DNA of 64,000 nucleotides from Prosapia bicincta (Eukaryota > Arthropoda > Insecta > Hemiptera > Cercopidae): NCBI GenBank assembly GCA_036971475.1, contig JBAIZL010000001.1, forward strand, positions 143,827,692 through 143,891,691, in the 5' to 3' direction. The notes beneath the pieces are model-generated. The model was not told the DNA's origin. It was given only the letters and a program-made list of their open reading frames with translations, and searched no databases. Positions 49,320 to 63,300 of this stretch are shown here, piece by piece. Each line of letters starts with the position of its first letter. Position 1 is the first letter of the stretch. Made by a program: the position numbers and the translations under genes.

Positions 49320-49776
49320 TGTTACGTACTTTTCTTTAAATTAAAGATAATTCAAAAGACAGTGTAAATGCTTCAGAGAGGGATTCCTTATCGGCCAACC
49401 TTTGTCTCTTACAAGGTTCGGTACGGCCCAGTTCCTTTCGAATCGTCGGTTAAACGACATCTCTCCCGTCACTCTCGACGTGACGTAGTTTTTGTGTGTT
49501 CTAAACGAGGCTCGGTTTAGACCATTTCTCTCTCTTTGTTTCTCCTGTCGTGTAGCGAAGGTACTCTCGACATTAATGGTGACATTTTGAATATAAGTGA
49601 TTTCTTTAAGTTCAACAGGTAATTGATAAGTGCGGGAAAGGGTGCACCCGAATAACTGTCCGACAAGTGGTGGTACTTCGCCCAGTGAGGTATGTACAAA
49701 ACGTCAATTTCATTCATTTAATTATTTAAGGTCCTCCGGAAATCAATGATGCCGTTATATGGCAAAATATTTAACA
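49320..49776 (+). repeat. 3' LTR of BEL/Pao element 2 (457 bp)
   Basis: Same length and ends as 42741-43197. Followed by CTATT (49777-49781), matching the bases before the 5' LTR. Confidence 0.96.
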
Positions 49777-49781
49777 CTATT

Positions 49782-52700
49782 AATATTTAACCAATTGAAT
49801 CTTTATTGATTGTATGATGTTAGGACATCTGATACTTAGTTAACCTAATATATTATAGAAATATTTTATTTTGTGACATTCATTGAAGTTTTATAATAAC
49901 AAATGTAGTGTTATATTCTAATATATATTATTGAAAGTATAATAATCTTTACTATTCGCGATAATGTTTCAATCTATTTATTTGTCCGCCGTTGTATTTA
50001 TTTTCAATCCATAACCGACGTAAATGAGGGCTACAAATTAATTTCCACTTTGTAGTATGTTGCATTTAAACGCCTGGAACAGTTTTAATAATTCTGATTG
50101 TGTCACGCTACTAATAGATGTTTTGTGTCAACATTTTATTTAGAGTTTATTACAACTTCAAATAATAATGTGATCATATAAAATTAAATCATATTTCAAA
50201 GTTAAAGTTTTCTCATTGAGAAAGCATTCTGTTTTAGTTTAAAGTGCCTAATTGAATTGCCGTTTAATTTTTTCGCTACATTTACCTTTACAGTTTTTAT
50301 AGGAAAACATTTATAAGCCAAACCAATTGCCCTGCTTTTCCCAAGCCAGTATAATGAATTCAATGTAATTACTGAGACAAACTGGATTGGTAAATATTAA
50401 TAAAAATGTTTTATAATAAAAATAAGTTTGATAATTTAATTTAGCTAAATATAATTTAACATGCCATAAATAAAAATAAACCATAACCGTATTAGTTAGT
50501 TATGAAATGTAAATGTTTTACAGGAAGAGATACATTAAATAACTTTAAATTTTCTCAATAGCTTAGTGACAGCAACTTATAGCTTGAATGATGTTTAAAT
50601 TGTTTTCGTAAAAAATAACAAGGAAGAAAAGTGGATACACTATTTACCTGAAGAAATCTTTATATCGAGACGAGATGAATTTTAGCCTACCATTGCATCA
50701 TTTTAAAACCTTCTGTGACTAAAGGGTTTCGTTGACAACAAAATATTTTTGTGTATATAGGAAGATTCTGTGGCTCAAATTTAGTTAATCATTCATGATA
50801 AATAGAACTTGAAAGTACAATTAATTATAGATACCGTGTTATTATTGGCCAAGGATGTTCACAGCTATTTATTTTAAAATCATTGTTTATAGCTCTCAAA
50901 ATGTATGTTTGTTATTGGCTATATATTCTTGACAAATGTTTTTCACATGATGAAAATTTTATCTTAATATTATACAATATTTATCAATCTTCTATTTGAT
51001 TTTATTTTAATGTAATAGTGAAACCTCTCACCAATAAATATAAAAATAATAACACCAAACAAATTTTTGGTAACGAGACTAGCAGAATATTTTTTGTAAA
51101 ACTGGCCTCAAATATTAATAACCATAACAATAAAATGGTATACGTAGACCGTAACCATTGAAGAAAAACTGCCAATTAAGGTTCGGCAATGTTTCAAGGT
51201 AATTGAAAATAACACCATTTATATATCCCTTTGTAATTAACATCGAAACAGATTCGAAACTTCGTGAAATATTTACTGTGAAACGTTAAGCAATCAACGG
51301 AGTTATAGAATATAAACAATGTTAGAGGAAAATAATCTGGTTTTTATGATCAACAGTAAACTAATTTGGTGATAGTGATGTCGGGATATAAATGCAACAG
51401 GCATTATTAGGGAGTATATCAAACGAGTAATTTCTGCAGTTAAAGAAGAGGTAATATCATGACAAAGCACTTTATACGCCTAACATATTAGGCCAATTTG
51501 GATACATTCCGAAACAAAAGATAGCTATTTACTTGTAACACATTGGTTACTAATATACATGTCAATGTTTCTGCACCAAATGACTATCACACCTAAAGAG
51601 ATGTTCATTGTGCATCAGCTTGTGGATCAGCCTGAAAGTACTTTCCATCACCTAGATTGGTCGATATGTGTTATTTCGAGAAACGTTACTTTTAATCCCT
51701 GTCTTTCAAAGTAAACAGTATTTTGACATTATCGGTCTCGCTGTCATTCCCAGACTCTCTGTGTTCCATGTAAAACCATATTTCGGCTCATAGTCTATAT
51801 CGTTATAATATTTCGTCAAACGTTTTAAACGTATACAATTTTAAGAAGGGTTCGGGGATTAAAAAATTTCTATGAAAATTTTATTTTTTTTTTAAAACAA
51901 TGATCTTTTCCTTTAATTTCATGACTCGCATTTAAATCATTTTCTAACAAATAAATTTATAAAATTATTTAATTTATCATGCCGTATCAATGGTAAGTGA
52001 TACCATACTTTATCATTTATAAAATATCATAATTTAAATAGGGAAACAAATCATAGAATAGTAAAACAGAAATAATGTTTGACAGGTGATAGTTTTAGAG
52101 TGTTGTTATTTTTGCTTAGTAAAGTTGATTTTAAATACAATAATAATAACTTAAATCAATGACCAACAAAAATACATTCCTGGTGTATAATTATAAACTT
52201 ATAAATGGACGTTTGTTTTTTTCTAAAGAATTATGAATTAAACAAATCTTTTGGAATTCTTTTCCTAAGAAGTGAATGGAACCCAAGTTTCCTAATATGT
52301 ATAACTTCTAACTACGCTTTGTATAATTTCGGTGTCTGGCCAACTCTGGCCTAGGCCCGTAGCTATTCCTGAATTATTTCCGTTCTCAAACTTTGAGGTA
52401 GAAGGCCTACGGATAATATTTCGTGTAATTTAATATTGGCGACCCATTTAGATAACCCACATTTTTTATTTTAATATAAATTGTTTAAAATAGATCAATC
52501 TTCGTTGCTCTAGTAAAGTATTTTGATTAGAGAACTATTGAAGAAATATACATTAATTGTTTGATTTATGAAGTATATGAAATCATCCAGGACTTCTATA
52601 TTATAATCATTTGAATATTGTAACAAAAAATAATATAACATGAGCGTTGTCAAATGATTTAGTTTAAAAAAAAGTAATATAATTGTTTAAATATAAATTA

Positions 52701-55700
52701 GTTATCCATTTATTACTTCATATAATGCCTAACCGATCATCAGCCTCTTACGTTTTTAGATAAAATTTGATTATTTTATGTTTTACAGCATATTATATTA
52801 TTTAAAAATACAAAGTTACAAAAACTATATAATTTTGTATGAGACCCAACCTCAAATTTGCCCAAGTTCATAGATTTAGTAAACAAAACATAATGTGTCC
52901 ATGACGTTTGTGTGTTGAAGCAGAGCACACAGACTGTTTATGAAGGAGAACACAGAGAAAAATAACAGTGTAAGTGCTATTATTTAGAGATATAACAGCC
53001 CCGAAGCCATCGCTGCACATACCGTTTGAGGCAATGGATGGAACTGCATACATACTGAGTTGCGTCAGCTGTTCGAAGACAAGTAGCAGGAGAAATATTT
53101 TGCTATTTGGAGATGTAATACCGTCTCTCACATAAAAAATGGGAATTTTAAAATTTATGTCTTGAATGGGAGGCTTGTAAAAAAAAGTTGACAGAAACAT
53201 GTTTTCGTTCTCAAAACGGTATATAATGAAGAGGAATGGATTAGGTATTAATAGATCAAAACATTAAGACCGGCTCTATGTATGACTAGAGGAATGCAGT
53301 TTAGTTATTCAGGTGAAGATCAAACAAGGCTTCATTAAATAAAAGGCACTAACGGATTTGAATTTTCTCTAACAGTTAGAGAGCAGGTAAAGTTGGTTTT
53401 ATGGGGCTTGAATAAATACTAGTCTTTTACTCTAAACTAGTTTCCGTGACTCTCCTTCAGTATGTTCAATGAGAGAATCGTTGTCGCAGACTACCTAAAG
53501 TGTCGTACTCAAGGCCAGTAGGTATGCCGTCTGAAGAGGAACGAAAAAGAATTACTTCACACAATGCCACACGGAGCAGGGTTAAATGAAATGCGTACAT
53601 GGGTTGTATCCTAATCTCCTCAAGCAGGATTCTATTAAGAACTTTGCGGAATTGTCATTGCTCAAGGGAATAGTGGGGTTTTATTATAAGGTTGGAGTTC
53701 AAGGTCATCTGAGTGAGTGAGTTGTGACGAGAATCAAGCCGGAAACTCAATGTATAAATTATGCTTGTGTATCTCTGTATGGAAGTTACCATCAGAAAAA
53801 GGTTAGCGAGTGACGTAGGGACATAGTGACCCTACGGGAAATCAGAAGATTCAGGTATGGTGAATATTTAGCTACTGTGAAGAGGTAGTTATTCAATGAA
53901 CGTGCCCTATAGTAGGGATGGGAAAGCTTTACGAAGGCAAAGCTGATTTCTTTACACCATAACCTAACACTAAGTCTTCCCATGTAATATTATTATTATT
54001 GCAAAGTATATCGATACTGACTAATATGAAATCATAGATTAATAGTTTTATGCTTCAATAAAACTATGGATTTTGAATTGATGTTGAATAAATACAATCT
54101 CGGATGTTTAACGAAGATTAGCTTTTATTTTGAAAAAAGTAAATTTCTTATAATCACGTTAAAAAAATTTAAAATCCTAATATAATAGTTTAAATTGAAA
54201 CAAATAACACACGAATACTCCAATTTACAAGTAAATCAACAAATGTAAATACAATTCTAAAATTGTAAAAACGTGATGGACATAGCTTTCTATGAAATTG
54301 GGTTAAAAGTATCACTAACATTGAAAGATGACATCGATATTAACAAGGAGAAATAAAAATGAAAGATAATATCAAAAGCTAATTTTGTATTAGAAAAACA
54401 TTTGCTAACAATATATACTGGAAAATTATTATTTAGGTAAATATATCCAACATTATTCCACTCACTTCCACAAATAATAATGCTTCTTGTATTAATGTAG
54501 AGTTACCTGGTTCAAGAAAACCCCAGCAAGCTAATATTCTTGATATGAGCAGGATCAAGTCTGAAAGTGGCATTTAAGGGGTCACCAAATCCTAAAAAAA
54601 GTGTTTTGGGGATAAATTGTACACAAAAAATGAATTCTTGCTCTAAAAAAATTTTCAAGTTATAGAACAATATAAGAGATTATGGTGATTTTGTTATACA
54701 TTACTATATAAAAAGTGTTTATATAGTCCATAGATCACTAGAGATGTTTTGTAAAATCTTTAAAGGTACTTCTTTTAGTATAACGTGTCACAGAACCACT
54801 ACTTACTGATTTCTTCAGCACTAGATCAATACACAGTTTTTTTTCGAAAGTGAAACTAAAAATAGTCATTTGAAAAACTCTAAGATGTACAACACAAGAA
54901 CAGGCTTTAAAGGTATTTCGAAACCTTCTACCGTGTATTTGGTTTATTTATTAAAACTGCACAATTTTCATATACAAATATTCCATTTAATAAAAACATT
55001 AACAAGAAATATATATTTAGTTACTTTTCTAAATTAAGGTCAATCGTTTATGCTCCAATTCCCTTCTTCTTCTCCTATAATCAATGCAATATAAAACGGG
55101 ATATTACAAAGTACTCATATAGATTTTGTTAAATTGCACAAACTGAAACAGGTATTTCACTATCATGAAACTTAATATTTTTTTTTAGAATACATTATGA
55201 TATAAATTTGAAATAACTTTTAGTGTATGAAGAGTTTATTTCTTATCCTTTTAAGATATATATACTATGCAATCGATAAGTCTCTATGCGGTGAAACGTG
55301 GCGATTGTATGTATGCTAAGTATCACATGCTGACGTCTTAGTGAAACGAATGTATTTATTTGGTGAGTGTGAAGCTCTTCTATATTACGATAAATGAGAA
55401 TTTTTACTTGTCATACATAACTTGCCTGATTTGTTTTCTTAAGATATATAAAACAAATATACAATATGTATAACTCAGCTCTTTAAACAATTGGGGAATT
55501 TTAAGAATGCATTTTACATTTCGTAAATAGGGCATTTAGTTGTTTATATGTTTCATATGTAAAACCCATTTCAGAATGTAACACTGAATGAATATTTTTA
55601 TGATAAAAAAACTATTATTTTTTATTGCACACAATAATAATTTATATTATTTTGTACAACAATCAATACTGTGAATTGATTATCATTGTTGAGCCTACTG

Positions 55701-55758
55701 ACCAATTGAAAGCAATTTGACACACTGTGTCGTCACCAAATGATTTCTGAATTACATA
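49782..55758. other. AT-rich stretch, no supported gene
   Basis: About 6 kb with no recognisable coding region. The longest frame (minus strand, 52868-53200, 110 codons) is hydrophobic in its middle but has no family signature or splice context. A somewhat GC-richer part at 53230-53960 shows no frame. No clear repeat is seen. Confidence 0.5.
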
Positions 55759-55874
55759 TATTCACCTAAAATCTTCATCTTTATTGCTCTTGCGGTCTGC
55801 TCGAGTATAACGCAGACTGTTGATCGTTCAGTCGAGAGCAGGGGACACCACGTGCAGGCGATAAACTTCACCCC

Positions 55875-56540
55875 CCCCCTGTTTTCTCTCTATTCGCCCT
55901 TTCAACTAAGCCGCCAAAACTGAGGATCAAGTTAAACAACAAAACTTTAAACCATGAAGATACTCCACGATATTTTGGCATCACGTTAGACAGGAAGCTA
56001 AACTTTGCAAATCATATTGAGGCAACAGCCGAAAAAGCCACCAACAGAAGCAAACTGCTGAGGAGATTAACAGCAACTACATGGGGTGCTACCCAGGATG
56101 TTCTAACTTCAACGTACCGGACCTATGTACGACCAACAATGGAGTATGTAGGAGAGGTGCTCAAGCTGGCCAGCTCAAATTGCCTAAAGAAGGTAGACCA
56201 GGTGTAAAATAATAACATGAGGCTCATAACTGGAGGAGCTAAGTCGATTACAATACTAGCTATGGAAATCCAAACAGGACTGGAACCCTTGGAAGTCAGA
56301 AGAGACAAATGTCTCCTAAAATTCTGGGGAAAAAATAAAATAACAAATAGAAAGTTTTTGGAAACATATAAATCTGCCACTTCCCGCCTCAGAACTCAGA
56401 TTTCTCCAATAAACAAAGCTCTACAGCCGGAACAAAAATATAACCTTTTCCTTCATGCCGAAACTGCCACATTAAATCAAAACAATCGAGTCTTTGACAA
56501 CCTACCATCAGTTTTTCTAAACCTGAAATTTACTGGCTTC
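55875..56540 (+). pseudogene. C-terminal reverse transcriptase fragment of the non-LTR element
   Basis: In full elements this enzyme copies the RNA directly at a nicked chromosomal site. The open frame begins near the C tract, passes through FSLFALSTKPPKL and reaches YFGITLDRKLNF (about 55960-56000), the signature near the end of the palm region, followed by thumb-like YVRPTMEYV (about 56125-56150). An in-frame TAA interrupts at 56205-56207, after which MRLITGGAKS resumes from 56217. The frame then drifts into a stop at 56622-56624 after a frameshift near 56500-56540. The catalytic Asp-Asp motif lies upstream of the preserved part and is missing. Non-functional. Confidence 0.85.
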
Positions 56541-56545
56541 ATGTT

Positions 56546-57184
56546 TACACAGATGGATCTTCAAACCCTTCAAGTGGAGAAACTGGAGCAGGATATTTTT
56601 CAAAATTATGTCAGGGCTCGGTAGCTGTGGGCCTCTGCTGCAGCAATTTTGATGGTGAGGTTGTGGCCATAGAAGAAGCAGCATCATGCATCATGCAACT
56701 TTCGTCGCGGCAGGTTGTATTCCTGATTGATTCACAATCAGCGATTTTGGCAGTTTCCTCTAACACACCAACTGACTGCACCTTGACAGTGTCGTGCAGA
56801 GATAAAATGCAACTATGGCAGGAGGCAGGCTTCAGAATTGCGCTCCAGTGGATTCCCAGCCACGTTGGTACAACAGGGAACGAAAAAGCTGACAACCTCG
56901 CCAAGAGTGGATGCCGCCTACCACAGCAACAAATTAAAATATCACTGGGCTCTGCTTACACCAGGATTCACGCAGCAGCTAAGACGTATTTGAAAACATC
57001 ACAAGAAAACCTGACTGCTGGAAAGAGATGGCATGCGCTTTGTACCAACTCCATTCCAAAAAACCTGCCTCGACCTATCCGTGTTGCGCTGTTCTGTCTA
57101 ACCAAGGGACACGACTACTTTCAGGCGCACCTTCATCGCATTGGGCTGGCGGACACGGATCAGTGCCCCTTGTGCCAAACATGA
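56546..57184 (+). pseudogene. RNase H domain and cysteine-rich end of the non-LTR element
   Basis: RNase H removes RNA from RNA-DNA hybrids during element replication. Expected catalytic residues are all visible in one frame: D in TDGS (56552), E in FDGEVVAIEEA (56657), D in LIDSQSA (56729), H in PSHVG (56861) and D in GNEKAD (56891). The frame is open from upstream of TDGS and the first internal ATG is at 56627, so the ORF that starts there lacks the first catalytic residue. It ends CPLCQT with a TGA at 57182-57184. Reading past that stop gives MDGDHLPAS and YWSAR, similar to the usual C-terminus after the CCHC motif, so this stop is probably premature. It is one frame away from the reverse transcriptase fragment. 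Confidence 0.87.
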
Positions 57185-57329
57185 AAGATGGATGGAGACC
57201 ACCTTCCTGCCAGCCCACAGTTTGAAGCATACATTAGGGACCCAAATACCGGACTTTGCAAGCTCTACTGGTCTGCACGATGCCAAATGGTCGAGTTGGA
57301 TAAAGTAAGTAAAGTATTCACCTAAAATC

Positions 57330-60300
57330 ATATTGTTACGACTTAGATATAACATTAGTACATGTTGTATTCAATAATGCATCGTTGCCTCTAGAATACT
57401 TTGCTGAATATATAGTACGGTAATTGACATGCATTTGTTTTTTTACTGTATTTATCGCGAAAACTAATTTTATATGAGATTAAATTATAAAATATTTTTT
57501 AGGAAGTCAAAATTGTTAGGAATTAATTTTTTTGGAAATATAGTACGCTATTAATATGTCTATGTTTTATGTGTATCATAGGAGGCTTTGCATGTTATTC
57601 AATGTAGAAATATGTATGTGACATTCCGATAAAAAGTAATATATATTCACATAAATCTAATAGAAACCTATACTGGTTTTAAAAGAAATAACTAAACAAT
57701 GTAGAATATGTGTATTATAAAGAAAAACATATTGGATTAAAAATGTCATAGAAATTGGCGAACAATATAATATCACACTGTTGGAAATTAAAAGAGAAAT
57801 TAGGCTTATTTTTTAATAATACCAATGAGTATTTAATCTAATGGAAAATCGTTCACCTAATTCAGAATAATATTGCCTTTTACTTGCTTCACGTGTCCAC
57901 TTGCCTGAATCCCTTGCCAAATAATAAAAACACTGTGTGTCCTCTAAAAAGTGATTGTCTCTAGCAAACGTCATTTTTTCTACATGAAAATCAGAGAGCC
58001 ATTTAGCGTGGAATATGAATGCTTCAATGAAAAAATAAATCACCTTGTTGAACCATACAAAGTAGTTCCGCGATGATTTATAAGGCCTGTTATGTCCTGA
58101 TATCCGCTCTGAAACCAAAGTCTCCAAAATTTTTCAACAGATATATACGCTGGCTAATTCTATGGTATGTAACTATCTCCACAGACATTGACACCTAGCA
58201 TATTAGAAGTTCGAGAGGCAAATTAAAAACTGGAAAATAGCCTAACACGTGGCACATATATAGGGCAAGTAACAGATTACGTGCTATTAGTTTAAAAAAC
58301 GATTTTGCGCAATGTTCAAATTTCTATTTAATTCTGAGTTCCTAAATACGTATTTGAACAAAAAAAATTATAAACCAGTTATTTTTATATTTTTTTATAT
58401 TTTTACAGTAGGTAATACAAGACATCAATAAATCCATTTAAAATAAAATTAAAATATCTAATATTATTATTCACTAAATCATAACCAATAAATTATTCTT
58501 ACAGTACAAACAAAGGTCACTCACGTAAACAGTAAACAACTATATCAATCATAATGTCAACACGAATACGACAGTTGGCAGACGCTGCGTCCTGCCGAGA
58601 ATACACATCATACGCGAGTTCATAGATCACGTAATGTCGCCTGGAGGCTAAAACAACAGAATATGGATTGGTAGCAGGTGGCCAAGAACAATACACTTAG
58701 CAGGGGAGTTTATCTACTCCAAACAAACATTGTCGCACATTTTAATGGACTTTAAACAAACAACTAGGACTTCCATAAACAAAATATTTTAAATATATGT
58801 GATTTCTCGTAATATGTGCTATCAGTGACTTCACCCTTACGAGAAATCACGTAATGGGAAATGACGCGTGCAAAGGGTTAAATTTGTAAGGTAGGCAAAC
58901 ACAAATTAGAAATTGTAAAAAATAAAATTTGCGTTATAACATTAAATGAAACATTTTAATTTTGTCAATACAAATGTATTTATTTGAACTTGTATAACTC
59001 GTAAATGTCTCAATCGAGATCCCGGTAATTCGAGGTTTGGTTTGATCCCTTGAACTTTATATGCTACCAATGTGAAAAAAATCAATAATTGAAATTCAAC
59101 TTACCAGATGTTGGGGGTTTGGGAATGGGCTCGAATTCCAGTGACTCTAGGTATTGCCTTCCAAGTATTCTCTGGCTTCAGATCGAGATGACGGTGCGAG
59201 GAATTTGGTGCGGTATTGGAAGAATCAGTTATAGACACTCTACTCAGTCATCATTTTATTGATATTGGTAAAAGACTTTGTCTGATTTGTCACACACAAG
59301 ACTAGAAGTTTGTGCTGCATAGGAGATATTTATCAACTCCCGATAAGTAAGGATATTTATTCTGTCAGACCTCTAAATATAATGAATCGCTCAGCAGTTT
59401 TTTGTCACCAGGAATGGGAGGCTCAGTATAGATTTTATTCAGTGCTGGACAGTAGTGTAAATATTTTTATAACTATTGTATTCTTGTGGACACACGCAAT
59501 GAACAGTAATAGTAGGAGCTTAGAATTTAAGCAACTTCAAGCATTACGTAAAAAAATCCCCAATTTGTTTTTTCTAAGTATGATTACACTTAATCATAAA
59601 TTAACAACTAATAAACTTACTAAGGTAAAACAAAACGATAAAGATACATTCTTACGCATCGGTGTCCTCGGCGCGCATGTACTCAGATACACGATGAGTT
59701 TCGTTAACAATTAAATTTTTATAAATCCACTATGACTAAGTTTATTGCTTATTCAAAATATAGTTTAAAACATGGACCAGTGACACGATAGCCGAAAACG
59801 GCCTAAACGTTCGACGTAAACACAAAAACGTTTGGTCGGATTTGATTGCAAGGGTATTGTCTAATTTTCATAGTTCGGATTATTTGTTAATTCGAATGTT
59901 TTAATTGGGGTTTTCATCTTCGAATTAACCATACTATACATGCGGGAGATAATCAAAAGACGGTAGTTCATAATTTGTTCGTCGTGTATGATATCTTTCT
60001 TTTGAACATAACACGGTTTCATGTTTTTACATTAAACAAACCAAGAAATACATATTTTTTCACGAACCTTATAACTAATACAGTAGTATCAATGTGATAG
60101 CATTGCATCTATACAGCAAACGGGCAGCGAGTATATATTTTTTTCATCCCAAAAACAACATGGCAGCCATTGTGTTTAATATCACCCCGCCACTAAGAAT
60201 ACGAGAGTAATCAGTGTTTGCGTAATTGCGGAAAATCTTACTACTCCCTTGTTTAGAAAGGAAGATGCTATATACTCTTGTCGCAAACATAAACATTAGA

Positions 60301-63300
60301 AGCCCATTTCTTTTCGTCAGCTGACAAGTGCTCTACTCATATCATTTAGGTATTGGTATATTGCTTGTGTAACCATACATTGTTTCAATAATAAAATAGA
60401 AAGGAGAAAACTGACAATCAGCTAGTTATCGGGGTGATGTTTTTTTCATTATACTCAGAATAATGTTATACAAGAGTTACAATATAGGGGCTACACCCAT
60501 TGTTTCGAAAATTGTACATGAGGTGAATACAATGCCTCTGAAATTACATCATAACTTGGGAATTCTAAAAGTGCGTAAAAGTCTGGTTAACAATTGTCCG
60601 GTTATGAATACTTATAGATTTTCATGGACCTGAGACCAAGTTGTTACGAAAGTGAACGGGGTTTTACAGGAGTAGCAAAGAGGTAAGTTTAGGTAGAATA
60701 CTTCAGAAATCTAATAGTCGAAAGGAAATGATCAATCAGTTGTTTTTGAGCGTGAATAGCCCAGAAAGGTCGGAAACGCATGGACGTGGCTTTACGCGCT
60801 TATCAAGCAGGTGTATTGGGATGAAAATGCCGGAAGCCAAATAACCGCTAGGAAATGATAACTAAGGGGCTTTCCGTGGTACTGAGCCAATCATGATCGA
60901 AAAATAGGACAGAAAATGTTGGAACTCGGTAGGATTTCGAGATTCAATATCGTCATTAAAATTTAATTTTAAAGGAACTTTAAGGGAGTGGCTAATGGGA
61001 AAGTTGAGGTAAAAAACAGAAGATTCTATGAAAAGGTGGTAAAGATGTCCGATAATTTCTGATTCCAATGCGGGTATCGAAAGTATATTGGGATGAATTT
61101 TTTGATCTACAGGAGTAGCAAAATATTGAAATTTGTAAGAAACATCTTCTTGTCATCCACTTATTTTTTAAAGGACTTAAATGTAAAACAAAAGCCTCTT
61201 TCAAATATTTACCTACAACTATTACATTCGAATAAAGAAAGTGAACTAAGTTCTTAGTTGCAGTTTGTAACCCGGATTGCATTTAGTAAAGTGTTGTTCA
61301 AATAAAATGAACGGAAATTTTAGAATATTGAACCTAATACAGTATTACTCTTTGAAGTATAAATAGTTCAATCCTTGTGAAAGGCTACTACACAATGTAA
61401 GTGTTTACATAAAATCATATTTGTTTGCAATTTTCGATGAATAATTGCGCCATATTTTCTAAAGTAAGTGTTACTTATTTCAATAGATAGTTAATCTCAA
61501 GTAAACATTTTACAATAAACCAGATGGGGAATATCTGTTGAGTCACATAAAAAAAAACTTTGCGATTTCAGATTTCTAAGAAGTTCGATTCAATGCGAGA
61601 TTTCGAGATAAAATTATCGGGGCAAAAGAAAGAGAGATGAGAATAAGCTAATGAATAAGTCCCTATCCGTCTTGCTCTGTGTAATTCCACGCTTCTCCCT
61701 CTCAGTGTCTCTCGTCTAATTCGGTTTGAATCCCAATCCTATTTCTTAATTCCCCTATTCAAGTCTCGTATATACTTAAACACGTAACAGCAACGCTACT
61801 GAAACTTTTATACAGCTTAAGAACTTTTTCTCACTCAAACATAAAATGAACAATAATACAGATGGTATAGTGCTAATTATTTTCAAATTTCCCCTTTACA
61901 ACTTGAGTTACAGATTTTTTTACGTGACGAATGTTTTTTTAACAAAATTTGGTGCGTTTAAAGTTTGAAAAAAAACATGTAAATGGTATATTATATGACA
62001 ATGTTTTAAATGATATAAAACCTTATATATATCCAACAAATAGAGGGTTATTGTATTTAGGGCTATGCATCACTTCTCCTGCTTTGAGAGAGAATACCAT
62101 AAAACATGATTTAATATTCTCTTTGCTACCAGCGCTGACTATATCCCCCTTCCATAATCCTGACAAGTTTCAAGGTACCACATATGTTCCTTATAGTACT
62201 AGAGCCTAAACCGCTTAGGTCAAGTAATGCTACACGCATTTCTTCTACGTTAATGGTACAAAGAGGTTATCCCAGTATATGGGTTGATAAACGCATTAAG
62301 AGTTCCTTTAAAGAACTCTAAATTTGCTATTGCTTGTTGTACGTATGGAGAGACAGCAAACCTATTGTGTAAATTAGGGTTATACGTAATGCTTTCATGT
62401 AGATATACCAAAAGGGGTAAATGGAATTTTTAGTTTTTGTGATTCTGGAGGAAGTGGGGGAATTGTTATATCCATCATGCTCTCTGACATTTTGACAATA
62501 AATGTTTGTAAATTTTTAAACATTCTAAAAAATATATTAGAAATTTTCCACACTTATTTGGTTGCGCCTCTTACTATGATACAAGATCTCCCCGTATGGT
62601 ATTCTCAACATCCACTTATCGTTCTTTAATTATCGTTGTATTATTCTTCAATACATTTAAATCAACGATTACTCATGGGAATCAAACACACCAGATTACA
62701 GTTAAACTACGACAAAACATGTAGTGTTTGATTAATAAAGTTAATTTTCAAACTAATTGTAACCACCAAATTTTTAAAATTAAGATCTTTTGCAGTTACA
62801 AGGTTTAAAGGATATTTTTAGGTAAGAAAATTTAGTGGAAAAACCAATTAAAAAACGTCAGTTTTGTACCTAAAAGTAATACAGAAAATTCTTCCAATAC
62901 TACACACTTTTCACTAATAACGTAGCATCAATCACCAGATAATTCTTGGACAGTTCTGATTTAGACAGAACAGTTTCACGTATTTCTTTAGAAAAATACG
63001 TCTTAAACTTTGCTCACCTTTTCTACTCCTCTTGGTTAAATTACTTTTGAATACAAGCTTACGTTGCCTTCTGTGCCCTTAATACCGATCTAATTCACCT
63101 ACGAAGAACTTATGATGGTATCAATTTATTTTTAAATACCTAGCCCAATCCAGGTTGACTCATATATTACCTAGTCCCAGAAGAAAGAGCTATATAAGGA
63201 TTCAAATAAAACTGTTTATTCTTTATCCTTGTAAAATGAGAAACCAACGCACATCCTTGGTAAGCACTATTATATAGTAATTCTTCCCGCTAGAAACATC

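Larger units (their letters stand above)
42741..49776 (+). mobile_element. BEL/Pao LTR retrotransposon (element 2), recent, disabled
   Basis: A full-length 7036-base insertion with two 457-base LTRs (42741-43197 and 49320-49776), TG...CA ends, and a five-base target duplication CTATT at 42736-42740 and 49777-49781. Order is LTR, primer-binding site, Gag, zinc knuckles, protease, reverse transcriptase, RNase H, integrase, LTR. Integrase lying after RNase H plus the Gag and protease motifs places it in BEL/Pao. No envelope-like ORF exists in the 177 bases between the end of pol and the 3' LTR. LTRs differ at 10 positions by eye (about 2%), indicating a fairly recent insertion. Three in-frame stops in pol make this copy non-autonomous. 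Confidence 0.97.
55774..57314 (+). mobile_element. Internally deleted non-LTR retrotransposon with RNase H
   Basis: The insertion is bounded by a perfect 15-base target duplication, TATTCACCTAAAATC, at 55759-55773 and 57315-57329. This fits target-primed reverse transcription. The 3' end is a short TAAAGTAAG-type simple tail rather than poly(A). Contents are an unrelated-looking 5' head of ~100 bases, a C9 tract, the C-terminal part of reverse transcriptase, an RNase H domain and a cysteine-rich end. The endonuclease and the catalytic FADD-type core of reverse transcriptase are absent. RNase H-bearing clades (I, R1, LOA or relatives) are likely, but I cannot place it exactly. Confidence 0.9.

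Noticed and set aside
52868..53200. 110-codon minus-strand frame with hydrophobic stretches
   Set aside because: Considered as a membrane-receptor exon, but no conserved receptor motif or splice signals could be identified.
58861..58880. TTAA-target (piggyBac-type) transposon end suggested by CAAAGGGTTAA
   Set aside because: No matching opposite terminus with a TTAA target was found upstream; the similar word at 11917 is not a pair with it.
59310..59714. 134-codon plus-strand frame
   Set aside because: Longest non-transposon frame in the window, but without domain, homologous motif or coding-like bias.
61700..61745. B-box-like GGTTTGAATCCC as part of a tRNA gene or tRNA-derived SINE
   Set aside because: No A box, acceptor stem or anticodon arm could be placed around it.
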